Shown piece by piece: positions 7,668-16,430 of a stretch of DNA of 64,000 nucleotides. The notes beneath the pieces are model-generated. The model was not told the DNA's origin. It worked only from the letters and a program-made list of their open reading frames with translations, and did not search any database. Positions within the stretch are counted from its first letter, which is position 1, and every line of letters starts with the position of its first letter. The DNA is from Roseovarius sp. Pro17. Its GTDB lineage: Bacteria; Pseudomonadota; Alphaproteobacteria; Rhodobacterales; Rhodobacteraceae. The stretch lies in contig NZ_CP141179.1 in the NCBI RefSeq assembly GCF_035599575.1, positions 868,001-932,000 of the forward strand. The letters run 5' to 3'. The translations under genes were made by a program, and so were the position numbers.

Positions 7668-8314
7668 TTGCGCGGTCCTTCTTGTTCGGGTGTCGCATAG
7701 GCGCGCCTGTAAGCCGGTCGCTCCGTCAGCCGCGCATGCCAGGCCTCTAAAACCGGATGATCGCCGATCAATTCAGTATGCGTCGCCATGAAGCAGCTAT
7801 GGCCGACCAATATATCCGCGCCAGAGAACTGCGGGCCGAGAAGGTAGTCGCGGTCGCGAAGATGGTCCGAGAGGATATCTGCCCGCGCCCTGAAACCTTC
7901 ACGCCCTCGCGCGGCCAAGGCATCGTCCCGCGCACCGCCAAAATCCACAGGCCGCAAGGCATTGTCGAAATACATCATGATGGCCGGGTCGAGTTCCGCG
8001 CAGGCAAACACACTCCACTGATAATAGGCGGCCCGCTGCGGACTGCCGACAGCGGGGGCCAGCTGCGCCTCCGGGTGTTCGTCACAGAGTTGCAGCACGA
8101 TCGCCACGGATTCGAACATCGTATAACTTGGGGTTATCAAAGCCGGAACAACACCCAGTGGGTGAATGGCGCGGTACTCTGCCGTTTTTTGCTGCTCCTT
8201 GCCCATGTCAAAGAGATGGCTGGCATGGTCGACACCCAGTTCTTACAGCACCCATTTTGCACGCTGGGACCGCGTGGGTGGCCATTCATAGAGATGAGTG
8301 CCTGAGGTGCTCAT
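7664..8314 (-). pseudogene. glutathione S-transferase, nonsense-mutated
   Basis: Translation from the ATG at 8314 (overlapping the ArsR stop by ATGA) gives MSTSGTHLYEWPPTRSQRAK, the GST thioredoxin-like start, then an in-frame TAA at 8243-8245. It continues ELGVDHASHLFDM...NPLG-type HPLGVVPALITP and a full C-terminal alpha domain to 7664. The expected residue at the stop is Glu (GAA to TAA). A 180-residue remnant could start at the ATG at 8206 but would lack the glutathione-binding beta-alpha-beta start. GST would conjugate electrophiles; MAPEG and GFA in the same operon share the glutathione theme. Confidence 0.85.
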
Positions 8315-8637
8315 GGATTTGAACCGTCCCGGTTCATGGCCGCTTCGAGCCGATCCAGACTGCCCTGCCAGAAGTCGCGGTAGCTCATCGTCCAGGCGGT
8401 GATGGCCTGCACCGCTTCGGGTCGCACCGAATAGAGCCTGCGTTGCTTGTCGATCCGCCGTTCCACAACACCAGCCTCACGCAGAATTTTGAGGTGACGC
8501 GAGATGGCAGGGGCCGAAATGTTGCCGATATCCAGCAGGCGCCCCGCGGGCAACTCCCCTCCACTCAGCAGCCGCTCAACGATGGCAAAGCGTGTGGTGT
8601 CTCCGAGAGCGGCGAAGGTGGCGGGCAGATGCGACAT
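8311..8637 (-). CDS. ArsR family transcriptional regulator
   Basis: A 108-residue winged-helix regulator: FAALGDTTRFAIVERLL, ISAPAISRHLKILREAGVVERRIDKQRRLYSVRPEA split across residues ~43-83. No metal-binding cysteine motif is visible, so it belongs to the non-metal ArsR group usually linked to AHSA1/SRPBCC genes. It heads the reverse operon and its stop overlaps the GST start (ATGA). It is intact while four downstream genes are broken. Confidence 0.9.
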   Translation of the reverse strand: MSHLPATFAALGDTTRFAIVERLLSGGELPAGRLLDIGNISAPAISRHLKILREAGVVERRIDKQRRLYSVRPEAVQAITAWTMSYRDFWQGSLDRLEAAMNRDGSNP

Positions 8638-8662
8638 GGATCTTCTCTTGTTTATAATATTC

Positions 8663-8672
8663 GTTAATTAAC
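8663..8672. promoter_or_regulatory. ArsR operator candidate
   Basis: GTTAATTAAC is a perfect 10-bp palindrome in an AT-rich stretch 26 nt upstream of the ArsR start. This matches the usual position of an autoregulatory ArsR site. Inference only. Confidence 0.4.
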
Positions 8673-8926
8673 TAAAAATTAAATTAACTGCCGAGTCAAG
8701 CTCTTCCACTCGGATCAGGTTGTCAGGGAAGGGCTCGGTCCGGCCGTTCTCTGCTCATGGCGCGAACGATCGGTCTGAGTTGAGCTGCCTCGCTGCGTCG
8801 TATTCGAACTGGCACAAGGTGGAACCTTGCTGCTGTTCAACATTTCTGCGCTATGGCTGTCCAACTCTCCCACACAGTCTCAAACGGCGCTTCCACCGCA
8901 TTTGACGCAGGCGAAGCCTGGCTTGT

Positions 8927-9077
8927 TCATTCGACGCCCCGATAGATCAGACCAAGCGCCAAGGCGAAAAAGCCGCATTGCAAGACAAGAAACCCGGTTT
9001 CCATGGCGATAAAACTACCAGCGTTCGGAAAAATCTGCTTCGCGACCAAGGCCAGAACATGCGACGCCCAGAAAAAC
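8927..9077 (-). pseudogene. small membrane protein truncated by an IS6 element
   Basis: The open frame ends ...SFIAMETGFLVLQCGFFALALGLIYRGVE with one strong transmembrane helix at the C-terminus. Its apparent N-terminus (about residues 1-15, ending AVNATEP) is encoded inside the left inverted repeat of the IS6 element that starts at 9078, so the true 5' end is missing. Family unknown. Confidence 0.5.
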
Positions 9078-9947
9078 GGTTCTGTTGCGTTAACGGCTGC
9101 CAATTCTGTCACCATTAGCACACCAGTCTGAGAGGTTCCCGATGATGCGGCGCACTCCCTTCAAACATCACCGTTTCCCAGAAGAGATTATCCTGTTGGC
9201 GGTGCGCTGGTACTGCCGATACCGGCTGTCGTACTGGGATGTGCGCGACTTACTCGCTGAACGCGGGACCACTGTTGATGCCGCGACTATCTATCATTGG
9301 GTTCAAAATGTCGGACCTGAGATGCGCAAACCTGCATATGGCCGTCACCGGTCATGGCGCGGCATGCAGTGGTATGTAGACGAAACCTATATGCGTGTGA
9401 ACGGCCGGTGGTGCTAGTTATGGCGGGCTGTTGATCAAAACGGTCGAGTAATCGATTTTCGTCTGACAGCATGAGGAAACGCAAAAGCAGCAAGCCTTCA
9501 TGCGCCAGGCCTGCGACACGTTGCGTTGCTATAAACCGGTGACGATCGTCACCCCCTCTCGGGCTATTGCTGTGCAATATCCTGCCGGGCAGTGTACAAG
9601 GCCCATAGCTAAGCCAAGGACGTTAGGGAGATGAACTTGGGTTGCGAACCAGACAATGCGATTCAACACGTCGATCGCAAGCATCTGAACAATCGCATTG
9701 AAGGCGACGATGGTGCCGCGAAGCAACTGCTCTGGCCCAAGCGCGGCTTCCGAAGCCTGACCGCCGCGAAAAATACGTTCAATAGTATCGAAACATACCG
9801 CGCGATCAAGAAGGACCACTTCGCAAACAACGAGCCCGGCGTTCTCAACGAAATCGCGTTTGTCGCGGGTCTGTTCAGAACGGCTGCATGAGCATCATCC
9901 CCGATGTGGCCATCACTATCGATAAGCTGAAGTAACGCAACAGAGCC
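9078..9947. mobile_element. IS6-family insertion sequence, decayed
   Basis: About 870 bp bounded by GGTTCTGTTGCGTTAAC (9078-9094) and its near-complement GTAACGCAACAGAGCC (9932-9947), an IS6-type terminal inverted repeat. It contains a broken transposase gene. No 8-bp target duplication is visible (AGAAAAAC left, GTCCGGAA right), so flanking DNA has been rearranged or the copy arose by cointegrate resolution. Confidence 0.75.
9142..9891 (+). pseudogene. IS6-family transposase, frameshifted
   Basis: The N-terminal part (9142-9417) has FKHHRFPEEIILLAVRWY, an HTH with the LSYWDVRDLLAERG segment and MQWYVDETYMRVNGRW, where D is the first catalytic residue. The frame then ends and the C-terminal part resumes at about 9631 with IQHVDRKHLNNRIEGD...FRSLTAAKNTFNSIET. 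Frameshifts and stops in between disrupt the DDE core, so it cannot transpose itself. Confidence 0.85.
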
Positions 9948-10101
9948 GTCCGGAAACTCTTCACTGCGGCAGCCTGATGGACGGCTCAAGAAACCAACCT
10001 CGACCATGCCTCAACAATGCACCAGTCCCAGTTGGCGCGCGTAGAGACCAGATACAGGGCGCAGGATGCTCCACCGGGACGTTTCGCGGAACGCGGTAAG
10101 A

Positions 10102-10190
10102 AACTGAGGCTCCCCCTTAGAAGTGGTCCACCCACTGGGATATGTCTATCCCGTTTTCAGGAGGACCACTTCTAAGGGGGAGCCTCAGTT
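10102..10190. repeat. 89-bp inverted-repeat element (fused IS ends or MITE)
   Basis: A perfect 28-bp inverted repeat (10102-10129 and 10163-10190; core CTCCCCCTTAGAAGTGGTCC) flanks a 33-nt spacer. It is far longer than a transcription terminator stem and has no T-tract. The arms look like terminal repeats of an insertion sequence brought together, either a MITE or two IS ends left after an internal deletion. The right arm cuts into the TSUP-like fragment at 10189. Confidence 0.6.
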
Positions 10191-10311
10191 AGTTCGGCAG
10201 ATCGTCGGTTTTGTCAGTGGCGTCGTCAGGAAACCGCCGCCCCCCGCGATGGCCTTGATGCCGCCCGCGTAGAATGGGGCAATGGTCAGCAAGATAATAT
10301 TAAGCAATGTT
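10189..10311 (-). pseudogene. N-terminal fragment resembling a TSUP-family transporter
   Basis: The reverse frame reads LLNIILLTIAPFYAGGIKAI followed by AGGGGFLTTPL, close to the first helix and Gly-rich loop of TauE/SafE sulfite-exporter proteins. It then runs into the inverted-repeat element and stops. About 40 residues remain, so it is non-functional. Family assignment is tentative. Confidence 0.4.
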
Positions 10312-10381
10312 TTGGGCCGCGTTTTTCTGCCTTTGATGCAACTCAAGCGCGGCCTGCATACCGGCAGAAGGACCCAAACGC

Positions 10382-10410
10382 AAAAAGGGGCGCGCCACCA
10401 GCACGCCCCC
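10382..10410 (-). terminator. rho-independent terminator of the DUF3100 operon
   Basis: On the reverse strand GGGGGCGTGC...GCGCGCCCC forms a GC-rich hairpin followed by TTTTTG. It lies 24 nt after the stop of the last gene of the 18085-10434 reverse operon. Confidence 0.6.
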
Positions 10411-10433
10411 TAAATTGGCGACAGGTAAGCGCC

Positions 10434-10910
10434 CTACAGGAACAGATCGGCGATGAATGCCGATCCGACATAAGTTCCGGTCATCACTAGCACAGCGACG
10501 ATGAAGATCTTCCACCCCGACGATTTGGCAATATCGATCTCCTGCTTTGCGATGGCGATACCCGCATAGGCCAGGCACGGCGTCGCCAGCGTCAGAAAGT
10601 TCACGTTCGTCGCCTGCGCCACGATCCACTCGCTGCCCGGTGTCCATGGCAGGGTCGCCAGAATGCCGATAAGTGAGATCCACGCGACTGATGGCAGTTT
10701 GATCGGGACCATTTCGGTCAGCACAAGGCCGACCATCGAGATCACGTAAAGCACGATCAGTCCGACAAACCCGTCAGCGATGGGAATGTCCGTCGCCACG
10801 GTGTTACCGACCAGACCGATGGCGCAGATGATGACCAGCACCAGCGCGTGGGCCGAGAGGCTCAGCTTGCGCTCGGCGGTGGGGTCCATTTGGGTTTCGC
10901 TCGTGTTCAT
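10434..10910 (-). CDS. membrane protein, partner of the DUF3100 transporter
   Basis: About 158 residues with four to five hydrophobic helices; the N-terminal 20 residues are polar. It starts at ATG 10910 (a GTG at 10916 overlaps the DUF3100 stop; the GGGAGAG spacing favours the ATG). It is translationally coupled to the DUF3100 gene. Such a small-plus-large membrane pair suggests one transporter complex. I cannot assign the family by motif. Confidence 0.7.
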   Translation of the reverse strand: MNTSETQMDPTAERKLSLSAHALVLVIICAIGLVGNTVATDIPIADGFVGLIVLYVISMVGLVLTEMVPIKLPSVAWISLIGILATLPWTPGSEWIVAQATNVNFLTLATPCLAYAGIAIAKQEIDIAKSSGWKIFIVAVLVMTGTYVGSAFIADLFL

Positions 10911-10912
10911 GG

Positions 10913-11734
10913 TCACTCTCCCGCCTTGATGGTTGCGTCCTTACGACCCAAGAGGTCGTAGAGCTTTTCGGTGATCGGCAGGGCAACAAAGACGCCCAGA
11001 TAGATGCCGGTTGCATAGGTCAGCACGTTGGACGCGCCGGCGAGTGCAAGGATCTGTTCCTTCATCTCCGGCACTGCGGTCGCCAGCGCACCTGTGCAGG
11101 CCGCCATCATCGAGCCGGACCCGATGCCGCAGGCCATCGCAAGCGCCTCGATAGAAAAAATCCCGGCCGTTGATAGGAGTGACGCCAGAATGGCAAAGAT
11201 AAACGTGCCGAACAGCGTGCCGATCACGTAGACACCCATCACGCCGGTGCCCTCCTGGCTTTTCAGGCCGTACTTGTCGGCGATGATCGCGATGTTCGGC
11301 TCACGTGCGACCGAGAAACACGCCCCAATGGATTCGCGGCCCATCCGCAGCACCAGAACGGCAATGGGAAAGGCGATAACGATCGTGCCGAGGTTGCCAA
11401 GTTCCTGCAACAGAAGGGCAGGGCCGGCGTCGATGATTTGCTCCATTTGGGGGCCGATGATCGTGCCGAATTTGGCGATGAAGGGCATGATCGCGATCAC
11501 GATCAGCGGGGACGCGGCACTGACGTCACTGTCCTTGATCCAGACGCCTGCACGCTTGATCACGTTGGGGTTGATGAGCATCCCCAAAATGAATGCATAC
11601 AGCAGCGGCAGCAGCAGGATTGATCCGATGCCGATAGGCACGACAATCACGCCGATCAATTCGCTGATGACGGTGATGATCAGCACGCTGATGTGCAGCC
11701 GCCAATCCAGCACAATCTCCATGGTTCGTTGCAT
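10913..11734 (-). CDS. DUF3100 family membrane protein, probable transporter
   Basis: A 273-residue protein with about eight to nine transmembrane helices, beginning MQRTMEIVLDWRLHISVLIIT. I recognise the DUF3100 pattern (LLPLLYAFILGMLINP, GNLGTIVIAFPIAVLVLRMGRESIGACFS split by helices, ACGIGSGSMMAACTGAL). The ATG at 11734 has GGAGGGA just upstream, which decides the start. DUF3100 genes often sit beside M20 amidohydrolases, as here (15273-16415), so it may carry an amide or acylated amino-acid substrate or its product. Transport is inference. Confidence 0.75.
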   Translation of the reverse strand: MQRTMEIVLDWRLHISVLIITVISELIGVIVVPIGIGSILLLPLLYAFILGMLINPNVIKRAGVWIKDSDVSAASPLIVIAIMPFIAKFGTIIGPQMEQIIDAGPALLLQELGNLGTIVIAFPIAVLVLRMGRESIGACFSVAREPNIAIIADKYGLKSQEGTGVMGVYVIGTLFGTFIFAILASLLSTAGIFSIEALAMACGIGSGSMMAACTGALATAVPEMKEQILALAGASNVLTYATGIYLGVFVALPITEKLYDLLGRKDATIKAGE

Positions 11735-11825
11735 TTCGTCCCTCCCTTTTTTCCGTGCCGTACCGGGCACATGGGTCGTCTTGTGTCAGTTGATCTTTTC
11801 CCGAGCCACTTGGCAACCTTATGGG

Positions 11826-13349
11826 TCAGCCCGGCGCATAGCCAAATCCGATAACCGGGTTTTCCGCCGTCTCCACCCAGACCGACTTGGTCTGCGTATA
11901 GGCCGCCAACGCCTCGCGTCCCGAGGATCGGCCATAGCCCGACCGCCCGAAGCCGCCGAAGGGTGACATCACGTTGATCGTTTTGTAGCTGTTGACCCAG
12001 AAAGTCCCGGCGCGGACTTTTGCCGCCATGCGGTGGGCGCGGCCCACATCCTGCGTCCAGACCGCCCCGGCCAGTCCATAGGGTGTATCGTTTGCCAACG
12101 CGACGGCCTCTTCTTCGGTTTCGAAGGTCAGGACCGACAGGACCGGGCCGAACACCTCTTCGCGGGCGATGGCCATGTCCGGTGTCACGCCGGTCAGCAC
12201 CGTTGGTGCGTAGAAGTAGCCACCGCTATCCGCCAGCGCGTCTGGCTTGGCCCCGCCCGTGGCAAGGTGGGCGCCGTTCGAGGCGGCAGCCTGCACCATC
12301 GCGTCGATCTTCTGCCATTGAGCGGCGTTGTTGACGGGGCCGATCTGCGTTTCGGGATCGGTGGGCATACCCACCGGGATGCGCGCGCTGGCGACAGTCA
12401 GTTTTTCGACCACCTCGTCATGCACGGACCGCTGCACCAATAGGCGGGAGCCTGCGACGCAGCTTTGCCCGCAACTGGCGAATATGGCAGCCTGTGCGCC
12501 GACCACGGCGCGGTCGATATCGGCATCGGCAAAGACGATATTGGCTGATTTGCCACCCAGTTCCAGCACCGCCCCCATGGGCTTCAGCGCCGCCCGCGCC
12601 GCAATGGCGCTGCCCGCCTGCGCCGAGCCGACGAATACGGCCAGCCCCGTTGCCGGATGGTCGATCATCGCCTGCCCACTAGTCGGCCCCGCGCCAGCGA
12701 TCACGTTGACCAGACCGCGCGGCACGCCCGCCTTTTCGCACAGGACGCCTATAACCAGCGAGCTAAGTGGCGTTAGCTCGGACGGTTTCAGCACCACGCC
12801 GTTTCCTGCGCAGATCGCGGGCGCTACTTGCCAGCAGCAGGTGAACAGCGGCGCGTTCCAAGGGGTGATCTGCGCGACGACGCCAATTGGTTCGTGGCGG
12901 GTATAGTTCAGATGCGTGCTGGGCACCGGGATGACGTCGCCGGTGATCTTGTCACACCAGCCCGCGTAATATTCGAACATCTCGGCCATGCGCCCCGGCT
13001 CCCCGCCGGTATCGCGGATAGGGCGGCCGGTCGAGATACACTCCAGCTCGGACAAGGGCGCGGCATGGGCGCGGATCTGGCGGCCTATTTCGAACATGAC
13101 GCGGCCCCGCTCAGATGCGGTTTTCGCCCACCACTCTCGCTGCGCTGCCTCGGCGGCGTCTGCGGCCTGCGCGACGACATCCGCACCGGCATCGCGGTAC
13201 GTGGCAAAAACGTTGCCAGTTGCCGGATCGGTCAGGGACAACTCATCGCCGGTGCCGGGCAGGAATCCGCCCGCGACGTAGCTTTGCACGCTTGAGGCGC
13301 CCAGCAACTCTTGCAGCAATTCAGCAACGCGGTTCGAAATGTCGGTCAT
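11826..13349 (-). CDS. NAD(P)-dependent aldehyde dehydrogenase
   Basis: A 507-residue ALDH. Seen: the cofactor/substrate segment VAQITPWNAPL, the Rossmann GSAQAGSAIA, the general-base region VLELGGKSANIVF and the catalytic-Cys region FASCGQSCVAGSRL (CGQSC, with one Cys in the nucleophile position). The C-terminal FGGFGRSGYGRSSG is family-typical. It oxidises an aldehyde to the acid in the cytoplasm. The start at 13349 overlaps the stop of the upstream dehydrogenase by ATGA. The combination of a 3-hydroxyacid dehydrogenase and ALDH suggests sequential oxidation of a short hydroxy-acid. Confidence 0.9.
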   Translation of the reverse strand: MTDISNRVAELLQELLGASSVQSYVAGGFLPGTGDELSLTDPATGNVFATYRDAGADVVAQAADAAEAAQREWWAKTASERGRVMFEIGRQIRAHAAPLSELECISTGRPIRDTGGEPGRMAEMFEYYAGWCDKITGDVIPVPSTHLNYTRHEPIGVVAQITPWNAPLFTCCWQVAPAICAGNGVVLKPSELTPLSSLVIGVLCEKAGVPRGLVNVIAGAGPTSGQAMIDHPATGLAVFVGSAQAGSAIAARAALKPMGAVLELGGKSANIVFADADIDRAVVGAQAAIFASCGQSCVAGSRLLVQRSVHDEVVEKLTVASARIPVGMPTDPETQIGPVNNAAQWQKIDAMVQAAASNGAHLATGGAKPDALADSGGYFYAPTVLTGVTPDMAIAREEVFGPVLSVLTFETEEEAVALANDTPYGLAGAVWTQDVGRAHRMAAKVRAGTFWVNSYKTINVMSPFGGFGRSGYGRSSGREALAAYTQTKSVWVETAENPVIGFGYAPG

Positions 13350-14254
13350 TCGTCTTCTCCCCTGAACCGATCCGCCTGCGGATCGCCCATCAGCATGAAA
13401 TCGTCGGCATCGCTCAGCCCCGAGCGGTCTTCGCTCCACAGATCGGCCACCAGATTGGCCAGCGGCAGCGCGCAGCCCTTGGCCTTCGCCATTTCAAGTG
13501 CCAGACGCACGTCTTTGCGCATGAGCCCTGTCGAAAACCCGCTGTCGAAACTGCGCGGCAGTACCCAAGTCGGATAATGGATTTCGCTGATCGCGCTACG
13601 CCCGGTGGCCGAATTAATCACGCGCAGGGCATCCTCAGCACTGACGCCCGATGCCTCGGCCAGCCGGATAGCCTCCAGCGTAGTGACCATATGGCTTGCG
13701 ACCAGCATGTTATTGACCAGTTTTGCCACATTTCCCGCGCCGCTCGGGCCGACGTGGATGATCTTTTGCCCCAAAGCTTCCAGCACTGGCATGGCACGGG
13801 AAACATCAGCATCGGCACCGCCCAGCATCATCGCCAGAGTGCCAGCAGCAGCGCCGGAAGGCCCGCCGCTCACTGGCGCATCGACAAAGCCGTGACCGTT
13901 ATCGCCCAGCGTCGCCGCCAGTTTGCGGCTGATCTCGGCCTCGGATGTCGATGTGTCGATCACGATCCGAGGCGCAGCGCCGTGCGCCAGATGGCCAGCG
14001 TCGACGGCATCGGCAATCACCGCTTCGACATGATGGGAAGCAGGCAGGGACAGCACGATGATGTCGGCGGCTGCGAACACGTCTGCCGCACTTGGCACAG
14101 TCGTGGCACCGGCCTCGGCGGCACGTGTCAGTGCGCCATCAGACAAATCAAATGCCGCAACGGCGAAACCCTTGGCGGCCAGGCTCTGCGCCATGCCGAT
14201 GCCCATGGCGCCAAGGCCGATGATCCCGGTGCGTATTTGCTGTGTGTCGGGCAT
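13346..14254 (-). CDS. 3-hydroxyisobutyrate-dehydrogenase-family oxidoreductase
   Basis: A 302-residue beta-hydroxyacid dehydrogenase. The NAD-binding GLGAMGIGMAQSLAAKGF is at the N-terminus, the substrate motif DAPVSGGPSGAAAGTLAMM at about residues 120-138 and the catalytic-Lys helix GNVAKLVNNML at about 168-178. Members oxidise 3-hydroxyisobutyrate, tartronate, glycerate or similar acids; the exact substrate cannot be read. It is coupled to the ALDH gene by ATGA and lies downstream of LysR. Confidence 0.9.
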   Translation of the reverse strand: MPDTQQIRTGIIGLGAMGIGMAQSLAAKGFAVAAFDLSDGALTRAAEAGATTVPSAADVFAAADIIVLSLPASHHVEAVIADAVDAGHLAHGAAPRIVIDTSTSEAEISRKLAATLGDNGHGFVDAPVSGGPSGAAAGTLAMMLGGADADVSRAMPVLEALGQKIIHVGPSGAGNVAKLVNNMLVASHMVTTLEAIRLAEASGVSAEDALRVINSATGRSAISEIHYPTWVLPRSFDSGFSTGLMRKDVRLALEMAKAKGCALPLANLVADLWSEDRSGLSDADDFMLMGDPQADRFRGEDE

Positions 14255-14364
14255 CGTGGCCCCCTTGCTGGCTTGAGTGCAATCCGACCAAACTATCCAG
14301 AGCGGGGGCGCGCAAAAATAGAGCGCAAAGCAGGTACAGTGCGTTGCGCTGAACGCAACACCAC

Positions 14365-15273
14365 TTAGCCTTGGAATGCCACCATACGCCGGGCCAGAAA
14401 TTCCGCTGTCAGTTCCACCGATTTCGGCAGGCGCCGCCGTGCGCGCACCATCAGATGCGCGCTGACCTGTTGCAACGAAGCCTCCTCGACCGGGACAATC
14501 GCCAACTCGCCCCGCGCTGCCTGAATCGACACGGAAAAACGCGGCAGGAACGTGACCCCCATCCCGGCGCAGACATAGCGGATCAGCAGCGTGATCGAAC
14601 TGGTCTCGATCTGCGGGTGCAGCAATAGCCCTTGATCGCCTGCCGCCCGCCCCACCAATGCGCGGATCGCATGGCGCCTGTCCAGCAAACCGACCGACTG
14701 TTGCAACACTTCGGCCAGCGGCACTGAGACGCGGCCTGCCAGCGGCGAGCCTGTGGGGACAATGGCGCAGAGCGGCTGGCGCCCCACGGCAAGCGATCGG
14801 ATCGCCTCAGACGGGGAGGGGTTGTAGGCGATGCCAATATCCGCGTCACCCAGCACGACCCGATCCTGTAGCGCGTCGGTGCCCGCCTGATCTATGCGAA
14901 ACCGCAGATTAGGACGCGCTGCGGCCAGCGGTGACAGGCCGTTCTGCATCAGATCGGCGGTAAACCCCTCGCCAACGGCGATACGCACGTGCCGCCCCTC
15001 GCCCTTGCCGAAGCGGCCCAGTTGATCCAACAGAAATGCCTGCTCGTCCTGCTGGTGCAACGCATGTTCGCGCAGCATCTGCCCGGCATCGGTCAGATGC
15101 ACGCCCTGCGCACTACGCTCTAATAGAAGCACGCCCAGCCGCGCCTCGACGTCGGTGATCTTGCGGCTGATAGCGGAGGGCGCGACGTTCAACCGAGCCG
15201 ACGCACCCCTGATCGACCCCTCTTGCGCGACGCAGAGGAATTCGCGCAAAAACCGTGGGTCAAGGGCGTCCAT
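14365..15273 (-). CDS. LysR family transcriptional regulator
   Basis: A 302-residue LTTR with the N-terminal HTH FLREFLCVAQEGSIRGASAR followed by LNVAPSAISRKITDVEARLG and a type 2 periplasmic-binding-like effector domain. It is co-oriented within the reverse catabolic operon; its ATG overlaps the M20 stop (TGATG). It is the likely regulator of the 18085-10434 genes, sensing an intermediate. The 110-nt gap to the downstream dehydrogenase at 14254 could hold its target promoter. Confidence 0.9.
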   Translation of the reverse strand: MDALDPRFLREFLCVAQEGSIRGASARLNVAPSAISRKITDVEARLGVLLLERSAQGVHLTDAGQMLREHALHQQDEQAFLLDQLGRFGKGEGRHVRIAVGEGFTADLMQNGLSPLAAARPNLRFRIDQAGTDALQDRVVLGDADIGIAYNPSPSEAIRSLAVGRQPLCAIVPTGSPLAGRVSVPLAEVLQQSVGLLDRRHAIRALVGRAAGDQGLLLHPQIETSSITLLIRYVCAGMGVTFLPRFSVSIQAARGELAIVPVEEASLQQVSAHLMVRARRRLPKSVELTAEFLARRMVAFQG

Positions 15274-16415
15274 CAACCGCGCGTCGCGTGTTGCGCAAGC
15301 CGGACCCAGAATTCTGCGCCGATCGGCAGGACTTTATCGTTGAAATCATAACTGGCGGAATGAAGCCCCGGATTGTCGCCCGTCCGCGCCGCGCCCAGCC
15401 ACAGATAGGCGCCCGGCACCTTTTGCAGCATGAAGGCGAAATCCTCGGACGCCATGCTTGGGTCGGCTATGGTGGTATCTAGCCCCATCGCATCACCAAT
15501 CTCGCGCGCAATTGCGGCCTCCGGAGCAGTGTTGATCGTAGCGGGGTAGCGGCGCTGATAGTCGATACATGCCTTGCAGCCATGTGCGGTTGCGATGCCT
15601 TGCGCGACCTCGCCTAGCCTCCGCTCCAGAATGTCGCCCGCCTCTGCATCGAACCAGCGCGCCGTGCCCGCCAGCGCCGCGCGGTCGGGACAGATGTTAT
15701 AGGCCGATCCCGAATGGATCTGCGTGATCGACAGAACGCCTGCGGTCAGCGGTGACAGATCGCGCGCCGGGATCTCCTGCGCGGCGGCGGCAATACGCGC
15801 GGCCGCGGCGATGACCCCGTCGCTTTGTTCGGGCATGGCGCCGTGGCCGCCCTTGCCGGAAATGGCGATGTCAAATACGGCGAAGGCCGCCATCATCGCG
15901 TCGTCCCGCGCCGCCAGGCGGCCCGGCACCAGCCCCGGCCAGTTGTGGATGCCATAGACCGCATCGCAGGGGAAGCGGTCGAACAGCCCGTCCTCGATCA
16001 TCACGCGTGCACCGGCCTCGGCCTCTTCGGCGGGTTGAAAGATGAGGGTGACGGTGCCGCCCGCCACGCCCTCGGCCGCGATCTGCCGCGCGGCCAGCAG
16101 TAGCATCGAGGTATGCCCGTCATGCCCGCAGGCATGCATCATGCCGGGTATTGTCGAGGCATAATCCACCCCCGTCACCTCATGGATTGGTAGCGCGTCG
16201 ATATCGGCGCGCAGGCCGATGCGCGGGCCGTTGCCATCCCCCATCGTTGCGACGACGCCGGTTGTCGCCAGACCGCGGATGACCTGCCAGCCCCAACTAT
16301 CCAAGAGGCGGGCGATCATGTCGGAGGTGCGCGTTTCCCGATACGCAAGCTCGGGGTGGCGGTGCAGGTCATGACGCCATGCGAGCGCCTCTTCGATATG
16401 GGTGCTGTCGAACAT
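15273..16415 (-). CDS. M20-family amidohydrolase
   Basis: A 380-residue M20D-type metal hydrolase (hippurate hydrolase / N-acyl-amino-acid amidohydrolase group). Metal and catalytic motifs: RADIDALPI, MHACGHDGHTSMLL, FQPAEEAEAGARVMIEDG and SMASEDFAFML near the C-terminus. It cleaves an N-acyl or N-carbamoyl amide in the cytoplasm. It follows the glyoxalase-like gene by 15 nt and is coupled to LysR. With the downstream dehydrogenase pair and DUF3100 transporter it suggests uptake of an amide and oxidation of the released hydroxy-acid or aldehyde. Confidence 0.9.
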   Translation of the reverse strand: MFDSTHIEEALAWRHDLHRHPELAYRETRTSDMIARLLDSWGWQVIRGLATTGVVATMGDGNGPRIGLRADIDALPIHEVTGVDYASTIPGMMHACGHDGHTSMLLLAARQIAAEGVAGGTVTLIFQPAEEAEAGARVMIEDGLFDRFPCDAVYGIHNWPGLVPGRLAARDDAMMAAFAVFDIAISGKGGHGAMPEQSDGVIAAAARIAAAAQEIPARDLSPLTAGVLSITQIHSGSAYNICPDRAALAGTARWFDAEAGDILERRLGEVAQGIATAHGCKACIDYQRRYPATINTAPEAAIAREIGDAMGLDTTIADPSMASEDFAFMLQKVPGAYLWLGAARTGDNPGLHSASYDFNDKVLPIGAEFWVRLAQHATRG

Positions 16416-16430
16416 GCGTTTGCCTTTCGC

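Noticed and set aside
5645..8314. Stop-codon recoding (suppression of TAG/TGA) as an explanation for the broken genes
   Set aside because: TAA, TAG and TGA all occur as internal stops, while intact neighbours end normally with the same codons; ordinary decay is simpler.
10300..10683. Reverse 127-residue frame beginning MDLTYRHSGDPAMD
   Set aside because: Off-frame with respect to the coupled membrane protein and spans the terminator hairpin.
13115..14368. 417-residue forward open frame
   Set aside because: Antisense to the ALDH and hydroxyacid dehydrogenase genes, with biased composition and no motif.
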